Assembly: GCA_947000775.1 (NCBI GenBank)
Contig: CAMQGK010000008.1
Location: 10,244,501 to 10,308,500 of the forward strand
Direction: 5' to 3'
DNA from: Pterois miles
Lineage: Eukaryota > Chordata > Actinopteri > Perciformes > Scorpaenidae
Length of the DNA: 64,000 nt
Shown here: in pieces, positions 22,826-34,904 of the stretch
How the letters are laid out: the number at the start of each line of letters is the position of its first letter
Numbering within the stretch: position 1 is the first letter of the stretch
The notes under the pieces: generated by a model
Told to the model about the DNA's origin: nothing
The model's database searches: none
Seen by the model: only the letters and a program-made list of their open reading frames with translations
Made by a program: the position numbers and the translations under genes

Positions 22826-23170
22826 TTAAAGGGACAGTGTGTGGGATTTGGTGATATCTAGCGGTGTGGTTGCAGATTGCAGCCACACACCATACCCCTC
22901 TGATCGCGAATCCATGGTAACACCCTCCTCACCATAGTGACACTGCTTTAGGAGCAGCTGAAGTCAGACAGTAGCTGGCGGTATGTGTTTCTGCAGTTTC
23001 ACTAGCATGTCTGAGAGCTATGGAGGCTTCAGGTAGCGTAAAAACGTGAAAGGCTGTAGAAACATGGCAGAGCATGGAGGCCTCATTCTAAGCAAACAAA
23101 AACACATCCATTCTCAGGTGATTATACACTAATGAAAACAAATGCACTAGTTAGTTTGAAACACACTAAA
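22826..23170 (+). mobile_element. MITE family 2 copy (TTAA-flanked), right end lost
   Basis: It starts TTAAAGGGACAGTGTGTGGG and continues with the family's GATATCTAGCGGTGTGGTTG and TGTAGAAACATGGC motifs to GTGATTATACACTAATGAA-like sequence. Related copies lie at 34690-34901, 44087-44540 and 62635-62954. The right terminus seen in the others is absent here. It is non-coding. Confidence 0.8.
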
Positions 23171-25006
23171 TAGATTGGGGGTGAAAGCACCCAAATAGTT
23201 TTACCAAACATGAGTCAGATTTTTAAGACATGACTTGGGGGTCAGCAAAGTTCAGCTAAATGAGCATTTGACATTCATTTTGACATGTAACTGACTAAAA
23301 AGTGTATTTTGAGCGCAGAGATAAAAACACGGGAGTTATACAGAAATCTGTAAACATTGACGGTACTATGCAGCATCCAGGCTAATAGTAAAAAACAAGA
23401 TATGAAAGGGTCGATGATGTATCTCTATCAGTGTGTTTCCACCAGACATCAATACTGACATCAAATGGAGACGTGGCATAGACAGAATGACAGTCTGAGA
23501 GACAGAGACAGACTGCAGGATATAAAACATTTTCCAGCCTTTAGTATATCTGTACACTCTGTGGCTTTACTTCCCACCTGTAAAGTGTAATTTTAAGACA
23601 AAGACATTATCTGTCTGTACCAACACCAGACACACTCTCTCCTCCTCATATCAATTCTGGTCACTACTGCGCTCTGTCTTGCTTTTCTTCCCCTCGACAC
23701 CGGCCACTGTACTTCTTCATTTATCTCACGCCTCTTCTCAAATCTCTCATCTCACCAGTCGGAAACTCATTTTTCCCATCTTTCCATTTGTCCAACTCCC
23801 TCTGCCTGGCTTTCAATCGCTCTCTTTGTCAGTCCCCTCATGTGTCACAGCTTTCAATTTGCTATTGTTATTTTTTTGCAACCCATTTCTGGAGCCGCTC
23901 TGTCTCTCATGCCGTTGTTAATTTCCCTCATCTGCCTCTTCTGGCTTCTCTTTAATGTGCCTGTGGCTCTCTGTCTTTCCTCTGCTGTGTCTATCCACAA
24001 CCTTTTCCTCGACCCTTCCCCTCATCCTTTTTTGTTTCTCGCTTTTCCATCTCGGATGTTGAGTCTCCATTGATATTCCAAACTAAGTGTCGGTGTGAAG
24101 ACAAAAATACCCGCTGCTGCAGGTATGTGTATTGATCTCAGTTTCATTCTGCCTCTCTCTTTCTCTGGATGCTCCGACTCTTCATCTATTTCCCTCACTC
24201 CGGATCTGGTAACAAAACCTTTCTTTGCAAGCCTTCTCTTTCTCTCTGGCACTCAGTCTTCATCTCTCCATACTCCTTTACACCGAACTTCTCTCCAGCT
24301 TGTGCTGTTTTGTCGGGCTCTTGGCAGCGCTTTGCAAAAAACAAAACTGCCTTCCCCTTACCAACTGTGAGGCTTCGACACTTACATCTCCTAACAACTG
24401 TTCCCATGAAAAATACAGTATGCATCTCTTTGAAGAGTTGCACAAGATTTGGGAATCTTTTGAAGATGATTTTGTCTGAGATGTAACTGTGTGTGTACGC
24501 CGGTTTTATACAGAGCTAAAAAGACAACTTCAGTGCGCTGGGTCGATATATATCGAAAGGATGCATTCAGGCGTTCACAGATTAATCCGACGAGCTGACA
24601 GACTCACTGCTCACTACACTGATGTTGCTATCACCTCCCCTACAATTGGACAGCTGTTAAATTTTTAGCCCAATTTCAAGTAAAATACCAGGGTTTATTA
24701 ATTTTTCTATTCAAAACATGTATCCCAATTCCATACTACCACCCAGTATAGCATGAACTATATATTCTTGTGGTATATCAGTGTATAAAAATCTTGTACT
24801 TTAATGTGTGCTCAAATCGTGAATCTGCATTGCCACGACATTTAAACAAGACCTATATACTTATCTTTAGGTTCATACTTGCATTTTAGTTTTCTACGAA
24901 AACAAGTTTATATGCTTTAATGTTAAAAAAAACTCTATTTTTCTCATAGCGGCTGTGCTGCAGCACCTCTTCTCACCTCCGTCTGAGCTCCAGCTGTTCC
25001 ATTATG

Positions 25007-25007
<1 letters not shown>
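23171..25007. other. Intron sequence, pyrimidine-rich in part
   Basis: A long CT-rich stretch (about 23640-24350) holds several open frames on both strands, explained by low-complexity composition. No exon with splice sites or recognisable domain was found. Confidence 0.4.
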
Positions 25008-25038
<31 letters not shown>

Positions 25039-25090
25039 AGATATTCCTTTATTGGTCCCACAGTGGGGAAATTCACATATTACGGTGTGT
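25008..25090. repeat. (GATAA)n microsatellite with retroposon tail
   Basis: About seven GATAA units are followed by ATTCCTTTATTGGTCCCACA and GTGGGGAAATTCAC. This pairing is the familiar 3' tail of a short retroposon in fish genomes; the family name is not certain. Confidence 0.7.
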
Positions 25091-25404
25091 TCAGACTATT
25101 CAGTAAAAAGGAGTATTGGGCATTATGTTGTGTTTAAATATAATCTTGTATAATATAGTTTTTGGTGTAAAACTTGTGTGATGTTTTCACAGCAATAGAA
25201 ATAGATAATATAATGAATAATATAATTATGACCTGTTAACACTAACACTAGCCCTATACAGTTTATAATATATAATTACAAATACTAAAGATGTTTTAAT
25301 CAACACATCAAATACAATTATTCATTTCTTAATCATTTGAACTGCATGTTTTCGGCATATAACCACTAAATGACTATAACAAAATAAATAGATAATTAAT
25401 TAAT

Positions 25405-25690
25405 AAAAAAAAAAAAAAAAAAAAAAATATGGCTCATTGACGACTGTTAAGCTGTATCTATAGCAAAAAAAAAAAAAAAAAAAAAAGGTGATCGGATCAT
25501 CTCTAAATGTTACATTTGCTTCAATTTTTTTCTGCTGTCCAATCCGTGACTCAAAAATGTGATTTGAGCCATGATTTTTGTGATCCGTTGCACGCCTACT
25601 TGGTGGCATCACTGTATTGCAGAATAAAAGGCAGGACCTCAAGCAGGGTGTTTCAGGCAGAGTAGCTCACTTTGGAGACCTTTTACATGC
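25405..25690. repeat. Two A-tracts and a probable hAT-type fragment
   Basis: A-runs of about 22 bases at 25405-25427 and 25465-25486 flank a 37-base spacer. Following sequence (GGTGATCGGATCATCTC to GATCCGTTGCACGCCTAC) resembles ends of small hAT-like elements in fish. Assignment by recognition only. Confidence 0.4.
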
Positions 25691-25802
25691 ACAAAAAAAC
25701 CTACATAACACACTAAAGGGTAAAAGCAGAAAAGCATAATAGCTCCTCTTTGAACTTCACAAAGAGCTAAATGTTTTCCTCAAGATTTTCTACTTTTTGT
25801 TC

Positions 25803-25940
25803 TCAGAGATCTTCCTCAAAAAACCTCACTGCTACCCACAATGCAATATTTGTGCCAAAGCGCTCACAGTGAAGTTAAGGATTACAAGTCGCTTGCTTAA
25901 ACATCTATCTATGAGGCATCCAGTGAGTGCTCTGCCTTGA
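25803..25940 (+). pseudogene. BED-type zinc finger fragment (hAT transposase/ZBED relic)
   Basis: A plus-strand frame reads SEIFLKKPHCYPQCNICAKA then LTVKLRITSRLLKHLSMRHP and stops at 25938-25940. CNIC followed by LLKHLSMRH gives the Cys-x2-Cys and His-x4-His pattern, preceded by the SE-aromatic start, of a BED finger. BED fingers are the DNA-binding N-termini of hAT transposases and derived ZBED genes. No catalytic domain follows and there is no intact start, so this is most likely a short relic. Confidence 0.65.
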
Positions 25941-27404
25941 CTTGCCGGTGCTTCAGTTCATCACTGGGTATGCCTAACCAAAGAAAGCCTTATACAAAAA
26001 GAATACATATTTTTGAAATATGAATTTGTACCCCCATACCATCAAACAAACTACATAAATGGATTCAAAGTCAATAAACTTCTGTCAAACCCAGCCTCGT
26101 CCTGTTCTACTTTCTTATTACCATACTTGTGATAGCATCTCTTGTGCATTATGTATGTCCCATATCTCAGTGATGTATCTGCTGTGTTCTCAACTATATA
26201 GCTCACGCATTTATTCACACAGCACCCTCTAGCACAAGGCTTTTTCTGTCAAATTCAACCACTTATGCTGTTTGGTCCTCTGACTGAAACAACTTTCACT
26301 CTCAAATCATGTCTCTGATATGACTTTATTAATCACTTGTGTTGCCGGTGACAGTGTAATGCGATTACCGCGGCGAACACAGCTCCATGTGCCGGTGTCT
26401 GTGCGCATTAGTGCTGACGTGGTGTGTGAGATCGGATCCATGTTTGTGTAAATCTGTGTTTATATTTCCATCAGACATGATTTATACCATACTGAGTCAT
26501 CAGTACATGTCACCCCCCGCCTCTCTTGTTTGTGCTGTGTGAGTGTGGGTGAAGGAAAGCGATGGGCAGAGCAGTCACCCCTGCGTGGGCTCAAGTGTGT
26601 TTTTATGTATATGAATGCACTATAAATGGGTTTCAGATGCTATTTCACAAATGGTCATTTGGTCTTTCAAAAGCTAATTCAGAGACACATGCCTAAGTGG
26701 GATTTATCTGACTCAACAGGATTCAAGAAATTGTCTGAAAGATGCAACGACGATATTTAACTCAGTACAGGATATTAAGAAATTATACGACATAAAAACA
26801 GAGGAGAAGCCACAATGGTTGTGTCCTCCCATTACATTCACTGCACATAGAGAAATCTTCAAGGCTCGCTGTTCGCTCTTTGGCTGATAAGACTCTCCAA
26901 CCGGATTTGCAACAGGCTTGAAATGAAGTGCTTAACAATACAAAATGATTACTGTGAAAGCCTTCATATCTACTTCCCACAACATCAACAACTCGGGGAT
27001 TTTAGGTCTAGGTCGACGCTCAAAAAGATTTGGTGCTTAAATCGGTTTTGATAAGGATTTCCACTGCGTGCTTCAAACACTAGCTGCCAAGAGCTCATGA
27101 ATGGCTTTTGTTTCAAATATACAGGTTATTACCTGTATATCTGTAGTTGTGAAAGTACAGCAAGACTCATCTGTATTGCACAGTGGCCGTCTTTTGCTGT
27201 TGTCACTGTGGATTTATCATAAATGCCAACAAACGGCTACAATCACAAGCTGAAAGCCTTTTCTTCTCATCCTTTGAAGATCGTTTTATATTTCAGATAA
27301 TTTAACAGAAAAAATAAATTTTTCCTTTTTCAATAACTATGTGTCCTACTGTATTTGTTGCCAGAGTTACCAGAGTTTTCTAGGTGGAGGATGCATAAAG
27401 ACAA
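25941..27404. other. Intron sequence, no feature recognised
   Basis: Ordinary AT-rich intron DNA with no exon or repeat I can name. Confidence 0.4.
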
Positions 27405-28175
27405 CTGGATACAGCATTGGAGGTGGGCTCCCATTCATTCCTAGGAGAGTTGCTAAGCGGCTTGTAAAGCTAAAATGGCCCGACTGCCGAGTGATAAAGT
27501 ACCCGGATCATCCTCCCAGCCTTCGGTCCAGCATCGGTCTGGGTCTGGGTCTCATTCATATGAACGAACAAAGAGAAATATCTCTGGATTCAGCTATTAG
27601 TGCAACTTTTAGGACCTCATAATTTCAATCAAAAAATTATCCACTGAGTTACAGACATCTCTTTCCCGATGTAAATGTATGGAAAAAAGTCTTTTTGGGC
27701 CCAAAGGCATCACATGACGGACACAGAAGTTGTAGTACCGCCGCTGGTGGATTGGTGATACTATCCTGACTTCACAGGTGCTACATGCCAGATTGGGAGT
27801 ATTTCTGTTGCCTCTGCACGGCTCTCACCGTGGCAACGGCTGAGCCGGTGGCTGGCAGCTAACAGGGAAAACAGCAGCATCAGTGCCGACAGAGCTAACA
27901 GTGTTAACCAGGAGGGCTGAGCCTCCACAACGGCACCGTCAGACAGGACATCGTTATCAGCTGTAACTGCTGTACGAGAGCAGTGCAGAGTGGCGGATGT
28001 GAGCTAGACACATGCACAAATGTGAGCCTGCAGGCCTTGGAGTTATAGCTCACACAGAGGGAGAGTGACTTCATTCTCTGCTCAGGTAGACATTACTCAA
28101 CTATATTGTTACATAGCAGATAGTAGTTTGCTTCTATATTAATGCTCTAGATATCACATAGATAAAGCACCTTTA
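27405..28175. repeat. Probable dispersed repeats
   Basis: The stretch GCTAAAATGGCCCGACTGCC through GAAATATCTCTGGATTCAGC to CACATGACGG, and the GC-richer part from 27725, have the look of degraded interspersed repeats common in fish. No second copy exists in the window to prove it, and the 93-codon frame over part of it has no recognisable domain. Confidence 0.35.
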
Positions 28176-29014
28176 AAACTCACCAAATTGTGAGTGCTAT
28201 TTATTTTCCCCAGGGCTTATCTCCACCTCAACAGAGCCGACTATAATTTTACAAAGCAATAAGCATCGCAAAACTCGCCACGCATGAGTGCAAAAATAAA
28301 TGTGCTTCTTATGAGCACAGCTAATAATTACCAGTTGTGATAGTCCTGAGACAGGCTGACACTCTACAACACCCACACTATCTGTCTGTTCATTTCACAA
28401 CAACGGTTCTCCTCTGATATGTATCTCAAAAGGCTGAAGCGCCTGTCATTCACCTGGCTTACAGTCCACCTGCCTCTAACGTGTTTAACACTCGTATTAA
28501 ACTGTCATGGCTATCACAGACGTGCACCACACATCACCAAAAAGCCAGCTTGTCAGGTGCTGAGGTAACTCAATTTCCCCCAGTGATGTCTCTCCTTGTT
28601 TTAACATTTTCCCTGCATCTTTGATAGGTGTGTGATTGTCAGAGTGTTAATATTTAATGACAGATAACCCCAGCTATCAGATACAGAGAAAGAAAATGTG
28701 AGATCTGAGGACACTGATGCAACATGAACCCAATGGTGTTGTTCTTATGGGCAGTTTCAAGAAAGCAACATGCCTGCAATGCATTAATTGCTCTGAATTG
28801 CAGAGCATTAATTGCTTTGAAAGTAAATACTTATTATGCAATGCTCTTAAATTACAGAGACTACAATGAAATAAATGCATCTGGCACATAATGGAGTGGC
28901 ACACACGATCTGAGCATACTTTAATGAGCATCACTTTTAAAAGTTGGATTAGAAATGACGACAGTGAGATGAATTGTTTCAGCAGTAACAGGCTCCATCA
29001 CTGGCCCTATTCCT
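28176..29014. other. Intron sequence, no feature recognised
   Basis: No exon or clear repeat. Confidence 0.35.
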
Positions 29015-29110
29015 CTGTCTATACCAGTGATTCCCAAACACTGGGTCAGGACCCACAGCTGGGTCACATGAGATTTTATTAGGGTCGACAAATAAATTTG
29101 CAAAATTTTG
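29015..29110. mobile_element. hAT-like element end fragment
   Basis: ACCAGTGATTCCCAAACACT with GGGTCAGGACCCACAGCTGG has the CAGTG-type end followed by a short GGGTC/GACCC palindrome seen in small hAT elements. There is no matching second end nearby. Confidence 0.45.
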
Positions 29111-29877
29111 TCTGTCGTCTATTAGAGCTTTCAGCTATAATTATGAATTTGAAACAATTATTGTGCTGCATTCTATTTGGCAATGATGCTCTTGTTTTGT
29201 CTTGTGTCATAAATCGAACACAACACTTTCTTTTACATCTGTGCGTTTTTTCCCCGCTCAGCGAGCCATATTTCCTCCGTGGTGGTGCACGCCGACACTG
29301 TCTTCAGTGCAGTGATGTTGGCAACCCAGCCGCGCTGATACACAAACCCCGTCTCCTTAACTATTCTTTGTGGATGTGCCTTTTTGTGCTGTGTCACCAT
29401 TCATATCTATACAACCAATATGTTTATGATTAAACTGTTTCGTAGAGCACAAAGTTATTCATCTAGACTCATAATTTTGTGCTCGAAGTTCACCAAAGTG
29501 ATGAGTTTAACTTTAAAATGTAGGCTACAATTTTGTTTTCCTACAAGCATGACGTTTCCAAAGTCAATCGCAATCGTGTTAAATAATCATGATTATGATT
29601 TTTGCCATAATCGAGCAACCCTGTTGTCTGTTATCCAAGATTTATATCTGCAATATACTGTACCTTTGAGCCACATGAGGGAGCCTGAATGTTCGTATCA
29701 TTCTGATCATTTAAAACTTAGAAAATTGAATCTAACATTACAGGATAGTGTACAAATTTTAGTTTTACATGTGACCTGAAAAAAACAAAGGCCTGTTAAC
29801 TCTGCCTAAATGCATTTATTTCGTCTCATTTATAAAATAATTAACATGTATATGTTTTCAATAATACATGCATAACA

Positions 29878-30505
29878 CTCACTCACACTCACTCATTGTC
29901 AGCCTCTTATCTGGGGTCGGGTCGCGGGGCAACAGCTCCAGCAGGGGACCCCAAACTTCCCTTTCCTGGGCCACATTAACCAGCTCTGACTGGGGGATCC
30001 CGAGGCGTTCCCAGGCCAGTGTGGAGATAAAGTCTCTCCACCTAGTCCTGGGTCTTCCCGTGGCCTCCTCCCAGCTGGTTGTGCCTGGAACACCTCCCTA
30101 GGGAGGTTGAGGTGGTGCTGGCATCCTTACCAGATGTGCAAACCACCTCAATTGGCTCCTTTCAACACAAAGGAGCAGCAGCTCTACTCCGAGTCCCTCA
30201 CTGATGGCTGATTTTCTCACCCTATCTCTAAGGGAGACGCCAGCCACTCTCCTGAGAAAACCCATTTCGGTCGCTTGTTCCCGCGATCTAGTTCTTTCGG
30301 TCATGACCCAGCCCTGATAACCATAGGTGAGAGTAGGAACGAGGACTGACCGATTGATCGAGCGCTTTGCCTTCTGGCTCAGCTCTCTTTTCGTCACAAC
30401 GGTGCAGTAAAACGACTGCAGTACCGGCCCTGCTGCTCTGATTCTGTGGCTAATCGCACGTTCCCAACAAGACACTGAGGTATTTGAACTCACTACACAC
30501 AACAT
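29878..30505 (-). pseudogene. Rex3/RTE-type LINE, 3' end fragment
   Basis: On the minus strand a 135-codon frame reads VVTKRELSQKAKRSINRSVL then VPTLTYGYQGWVMTERTRSR, EMGFLRRVAGVSLRDRVRKS and VERSQLRWFAHLVRMP. These are the conserved C-terminal blocks of the reverse transcriptase of fish Rex3/RTE elements. The frame breaks near 30100, but the same homology continues (QPAGRRPREDPGLGGETLSP, then VWGPLLELLP-like pieces) to 29900. It ends in a TGAGTGAG-type repeat at 29878-29897, as a 5'-truncated LINE would. The catalytic domain is missing; no activity is expected. Confidence 0.92.
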
Positions 30506-30714
30506 TTTTGTGATTTATCAAACCTGCGTCTGTTTGAAAACTGCTGGTTTACCTGTTCAAGATAATATTAGGAAAGGGAACTAAAAATGGTCAAGAACAT
30601 TCATTAACACACAAATTCACTGTTCACATGATTTATAGATACAAGTCCTATATTGAGTTGTGTCATGATGGTTCATCATTTATAAAAAGACGCAACGGCT
30701 GACACTGAGACATA

Positions 30715-31260
30715 TCATACATATAAAAAATCAGCTTCATTATTATGCAGATGACTCACAAATTTACAGTATGTCCCATTAAAGAGGCAGTTTCCACCAG
30801 TTATTATCTTGTCTATCAGAAAAAAGGGCTGGATGTCCCAAAACCTTTTGCAGCTAAATGAAGACAAATCTGAAATCATTCTTTTTGGTCATCCAAAGTC
30901 CATCCCAACTTTACAAAAAACGTCTTGGCCCCCGTATACAAATGTCAAAGCTGCAGTCGGAAACCCAAGTGTGATGTTTGACCTTTCCTTTGAAAAGATG
31001 TTACACAAGTCATTCAGTCATGTTTGTATGAACTGAAGTGTCTTTTTTCTGTCAGCCTGATCTCAAGAAGGTCATTTATACTATCATCTTGGTTAGGTTA
31101 TTATAATTCATGGCATTCAGGGATAAGCCACAAAACGTTGCTGCTCCACATTTCATGTATACTAGAAGACAAGATCATATCCTGTATTAGCCTCTCTTCA
31201 CTGGCTACCAGCACATATAACAAACGATTTTACTGATTACCTTTAAAGCACTTTCTGTAA
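30715..31260 (+). pseudogene. L2/CR1-type LINE reverse transcriptase fragment
   Basis: The plus strand reads YYADDSQIYMSH at 30741, with the intact YADD catalytic motif at 30744-30755. After a frame break come GWMSQNLLQLNEDKSEIILF-GHPKS, then NPSVMFDLSFEKM. After another break come pieces of the post-RT region (RSFILSSWLGYYNSWHSGIS; ILEDKIISCISLSSLA). It is truncated at both sides and frameshifted several times. It is unrelated in detail to the LINE at 14600-16100. Confidence 0.85.
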
Positions 31261-31424
31261 AAAGCTTTGTATTACTGCTTTGCATCCAACATGTTTTTAT
31301 CTCACATTACTGTTTGGTATTTTATTCCATTTTATTTTTGCATCATTTTTAATTGTCAGTTTTGATTGGCCTCGTTGCAGTACTGAAAACTGCTGTATAA
31401 ATATGTGATAAGTGATAAATGGAC

Positions 31425-31735
31425 TGCATTTATATTGTACCTTTCTAGTCCTCCAGCCACTCAAAGCACTTCACACTACATGCCAGCATTCAACCATTTC
31501 ACACACACATTCACACACTGATGGCAAAGGCTGCCATGCAAGGTTCCAGCCTGCTCATTAGGAGATAAACTAATCATTCACACACACTCATACCAATGGC
31601 ACAGCCTTCAGGAGCAAATTTGGGTTCAGTATCTTGCCCAAGGACAGCTGCGAACTGGAGGAGCAGGGGACTGAACCGCCGTTCTTCCAGTTAGTGGACA
31701 ACCCACTCTATCTCCTGAGCCACAGCCGCCCCAAA
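31425..31735. repeat. SINE-like dispersed repeat
   Basis: The sequence from TTTATATTGTACCTTTCTAG through CCACTCAAAGCACTTCACAC, CACACACTGATGGCAAAGGC and GTATCTTGCCCAAGGACA to CTGAGCCACAGCCGCCCC is a very common teleost interspersed repeat. Its end also occurs, reversed and shortened, at about 36125-36175. Family name not asserted. Confidence 0.75.
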
Positions 31736-31754
31736 AAAAGTTTAATATGTTTAT

Positions 31755-31900
31755 TATCATATTAATACTAGTGCTGTTAAAGCACCATATCATACTAGCT
31801 TGTCACAAAGGAGGTTAAACAATGCTCCAAACTATCATGGCCATTTTCAAAGGGGGCCCTTGACCTTTGACCTCAAGATGTGTACATACTGTTTGTGTCT
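31755..31900 (-). mobile_element. MITE family 1 fragment
   Basis: It shares CATACTAGCTTGTCACAAAG, GGCCATTTTCAAAGGGG and CCCTTGACCTTTGACCTCAA with the other family 1 copies, in reverse orientation relative to the copy at 14082. It follows directly after the SINE-like repeat. Confidence 0.7.
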
Positions 31901-32022
31901 GTATGTACTCATACAGAGAAAAAGCAGGGAAGCAATATGATGGATGTTTGACACCACAAAGCTAACAGCTAATGTCAACGAACGTTGCATTATGAGGCCT
32001 TCAAGCACTATTCAATAAAAAA

Positions 32023-32720
32023 TAGGATTGTCAGAGTTAACAATAAGAACATGTTAACGTAAATTTAACCACTAATTTCTTTGATGCATTAACGCAACTT
32101 TCGATTTTTAATTAACTTCTTAAATATCCGATGGGCCGAAGTTGTAGCGGGCTCAGTTTTAAAGCTAGAATGAGGCTACTGGCACCAAACTAGAAAACTT
32201 AAAGAATCCATTGCTAGCCATGTCATACTAGCTTATAGCGAAGGAGGTTAAATGACGCTTCAAACTTAAATTTTGTAGAGGAGTCATTTTCAAAGGGGCC
32301 CCTTGACCTCTGACCTCCAGATATGTGAATGTAAATGGGTTCTATGGGTACCCACCAGTCTCCCCTTTACAGACATTTATGATAATCAGTTTAGGGCAAG
32401 TCATAGTCTAGTCAGCACACGGACACACGGACAGCTGTTGTTGCCTGTTGGGCTGCAGGTTGCCATGTTATGATTTGAGCATATTATTTATGCTAAAGTC
32501 AGAACCTGTGAGGGTTTCTGGACAATATCTGTCATTGTTTTGTGTTGTTAATTGATTTCCAATAATACATATACACAAACATTTGCATAAAGCAGCACAT
32601 TTGTCCAGTCCCATGTTGATAAGAGTATTAATTACTTAAAGGTAATTTTTGAAAAGATATAAAATGTATGATTAATCTGCGATAAATAACGATTACATAT
32701 TTTAACAGATTGACTGCCTG
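32023..32720 (-). mobile_element. MITE family 1, near full-length copy
   Basis: The most complete copy in the window. It runs from GGATTGTCAGAGTTAACAAT through GTAGCGGGCTCAGTTTTAAA, CCTTGACCTCTGACCTCCAG, GGGCTGCAGGTTGCCATG and CCCATGTTGATAAGAGTATT to TTAACAGATTGACTGCCTG. Ends are imperfect TGTCA/TGACT inverted repeats surrounded by GTTAAC/GATTAA repeats. It has no coding frame; hAT-like membership is inferred. Confidence 0.8.
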
Positions 32721-34621
32721 AATTAATACAGGAGCTTCAGTTCGCCCTTGAGGAATTCAGCACAGTAAAATAAAGAAGATGGCCAACAGAAACCTGTATT
32801 TTTTTAAATTCCATCTCTCGCCTGGTACCGCTAATCGGACCGGGTCTGGTGGGAGTACCCATCGTCACGACAACATGGTTTGTTTGTGTGGCGATGAATG
32901 ATGTGTCTGAATTTTTTTTTTTAATATGACAACAGTTCTGACGGAGTGCAGATTAGATAAACAGCAGCGAGGGATGGCAAATAGTGAGGGTGGAAAATCA
33001 AAACAACAGTTTTGCATTTGGGAAATGTCTGAATGACAAGTTCGCCACTTAGAGGAGGAAAAAAGCAAAGTGAGTCACTGAAAGCTAAGACAGGTTAAAT
33101 ACATGGCTCCTCATTTTAAATAAGAGCTGGTGAGGAAATCTATTTAACCGCGAGGAAAGCCAATACTGCCACAGGCACTTTGGATATTAAATCTCTTTAT
33201 CCTGCTTTTAAAGTGTTTTGTTTGCTATTTAGCCGTGTGTGTTGATGAACGTTACCTGGACTAGAAATTAAGAACGTTTTATTCAAGCCGACAAGAACGA
33301 CACAGCACATACCAAACTGCGGCTTCAAAACAAAATTGGCAAGAGTCTTAATCGAAATATTTTGAGGACTTATTCTAATCAGAGGTGGCCCGACTGTGGG
33401 TCCCCCGAGTGTTGTATCAATTGAAAGACACCCTGGGGTGACTGACAGGAAAGGAGGGTGGACGGGGGGCGGGGGGGTCTGCTGGCTTTGGGGTCAATAC
33501 TAGCTCAGCATAATCAATGCAGCTCCTGATTCTTTGATAATAACAGCAGAGTAGAAGTGCTCCTCATGTCCCTTGTAATATAAAAATCAATTAACACCAG
33601 CCTAGAACCATTTTGCTGCAGTGAAATGAAGCAGTAATTAAACGTGTTTGCCTTTGGCCGCTCTGAATCACTGTCAGTTAAATCTGTGTCGTAATGAGAA
33701 AATAAAGGGAAAAAAAATGTTGAAAGGATTAAAAGGAGAGGGATGTAGAAGGAAATGCTGATTTTTAATAAATGATGTGTGTTGGTTTTAATGGGATTAT
33801 TAGAACTGGTGGAAAATGGAGGCTGAGTCATGTAGTTTAATAGTGAAAATGGTGGAAAAGGTTAACAGGTGGCTGGAGGGAATTTAGATTCTGCTTCATG
33901 TTATCATACAACTATTTAATCAATGCAGAAAAGGGCTTGAAAGAAGTATTTCATTTAAAGCTATGAAAACAAAATACTGAAGATTCATAAAAGCCGAGGG
34001 GATAATAGAGCGATGAATTAGATGTCCCTGTAACAGCAGCAACTGTTTTCTTTCAGTACAGAACTTCATAAAATGTAAAAACACCTCGGAAAATGTTCTG
34101 CTGTTTAAGAGAGGAGAAAGGTTTTAAAATGCGATTATATTTGAATATGTGTCTAAAAATGCTGCTATGGTCATGAACTCTGCCACAAAGCTTAAATCCT
34201 TTATGCCAGTGAAACACCAGTAGTAGGCTGTACACATGCATCACTCCAACATGAACACTGACGGGTTTTGTCCAGTTTCAGGAACCTGATGTACCACAGA
34301 TTCAAGGGCCTTGTGTTGGCTTTCAAAGGTGGTTTATTGCCTTTAGAATAAAGCAGGCGCCCCATAAAAAAATACTACTGTTGAGGCAAGCTTTACTTGC
34401 TTTTTATTTAAATGCTTTGATTTACAGAGAAGGTCTGGTATTGACTGTGGATGAGTATTGTAGGTAGTTGTTGGCAAACAGGTAGTTCAGTTAACTGACT
34501 GGCAGTCGATTCCTGTGCACTTAGCCACAACAGTTAATTCAAGAGGTCTGCATTCATTTAGAGTATGAGAGAAATGAAAGCTTGAGGAGGCTTGTGCTGC
34601 TATGCTTGATATGCCGCTATT
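32721..34621. other. Intron sequence, no feature recognised
   Basis: Contains a G-rich patch (GGACGGGGGGCGGGGGGG near 33461-33477) and otherwise ordinary intron DNA. No splice-bounded exon was found. Confidence 0.4.
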
Positions 34622-34682
34622 GTAAATAAGAATTTGTTCTTAATTGACTAGCCTCGTTAAATAAAGGTTAAATAAAAAACAT
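34622..34682 (+). repeat. L2-type LINE 3' tail
   Basis: AAATAAGAATTTGTTCTTAA, TTGACTAGCCTCGTTAAATA and AAGGTTAAATAAA form the short tail common to L2 elements of vertebrates. The coding part is absent. Confidence 0.65.
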
Positions 34683-34689
34683 TTATGGT

Positions 34690-34901
34690 GGCCGTGAATG
34701 TTTGGTGCGTCTGTCCTGAGCTACTGTAGAAACATGGCGGACTCTGTGAAGAAGACCCGCTCCATATGTAGGTACAGACTTAATCTAAGAGAATGAAAAC
34801 TCAGTTAATATTTTCAGGTGATTATACACCAACGCATGTTTCAATATTATATTAAATTTTTGCCAATAGATCCCCCTAAATGCTACACACTGTTCCTTTA
34901 A
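34690..34901 (+). mobile_element. MITE family 2 copy, 5'-truncated
   Basis: It starts inside the family at GTTTGGTGCGTCTGTCC, keeps CTGTAGAAACATGGCGGACT and TCAGGTGATTATACACCAA, and ends with the intact right terminus CTACACACTGTTCCT plus TTAA at 34898-34901. Confidence 0.8.
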
Positions 34902-34904
34902 TGG

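Noticed and set aside
29384..29779. 131-codon plus-strand frame
   Set aside because: Cysteine- and histidine-rich by composition but with no motif spacing of a known family; overlaps AT-rich intron DNA.
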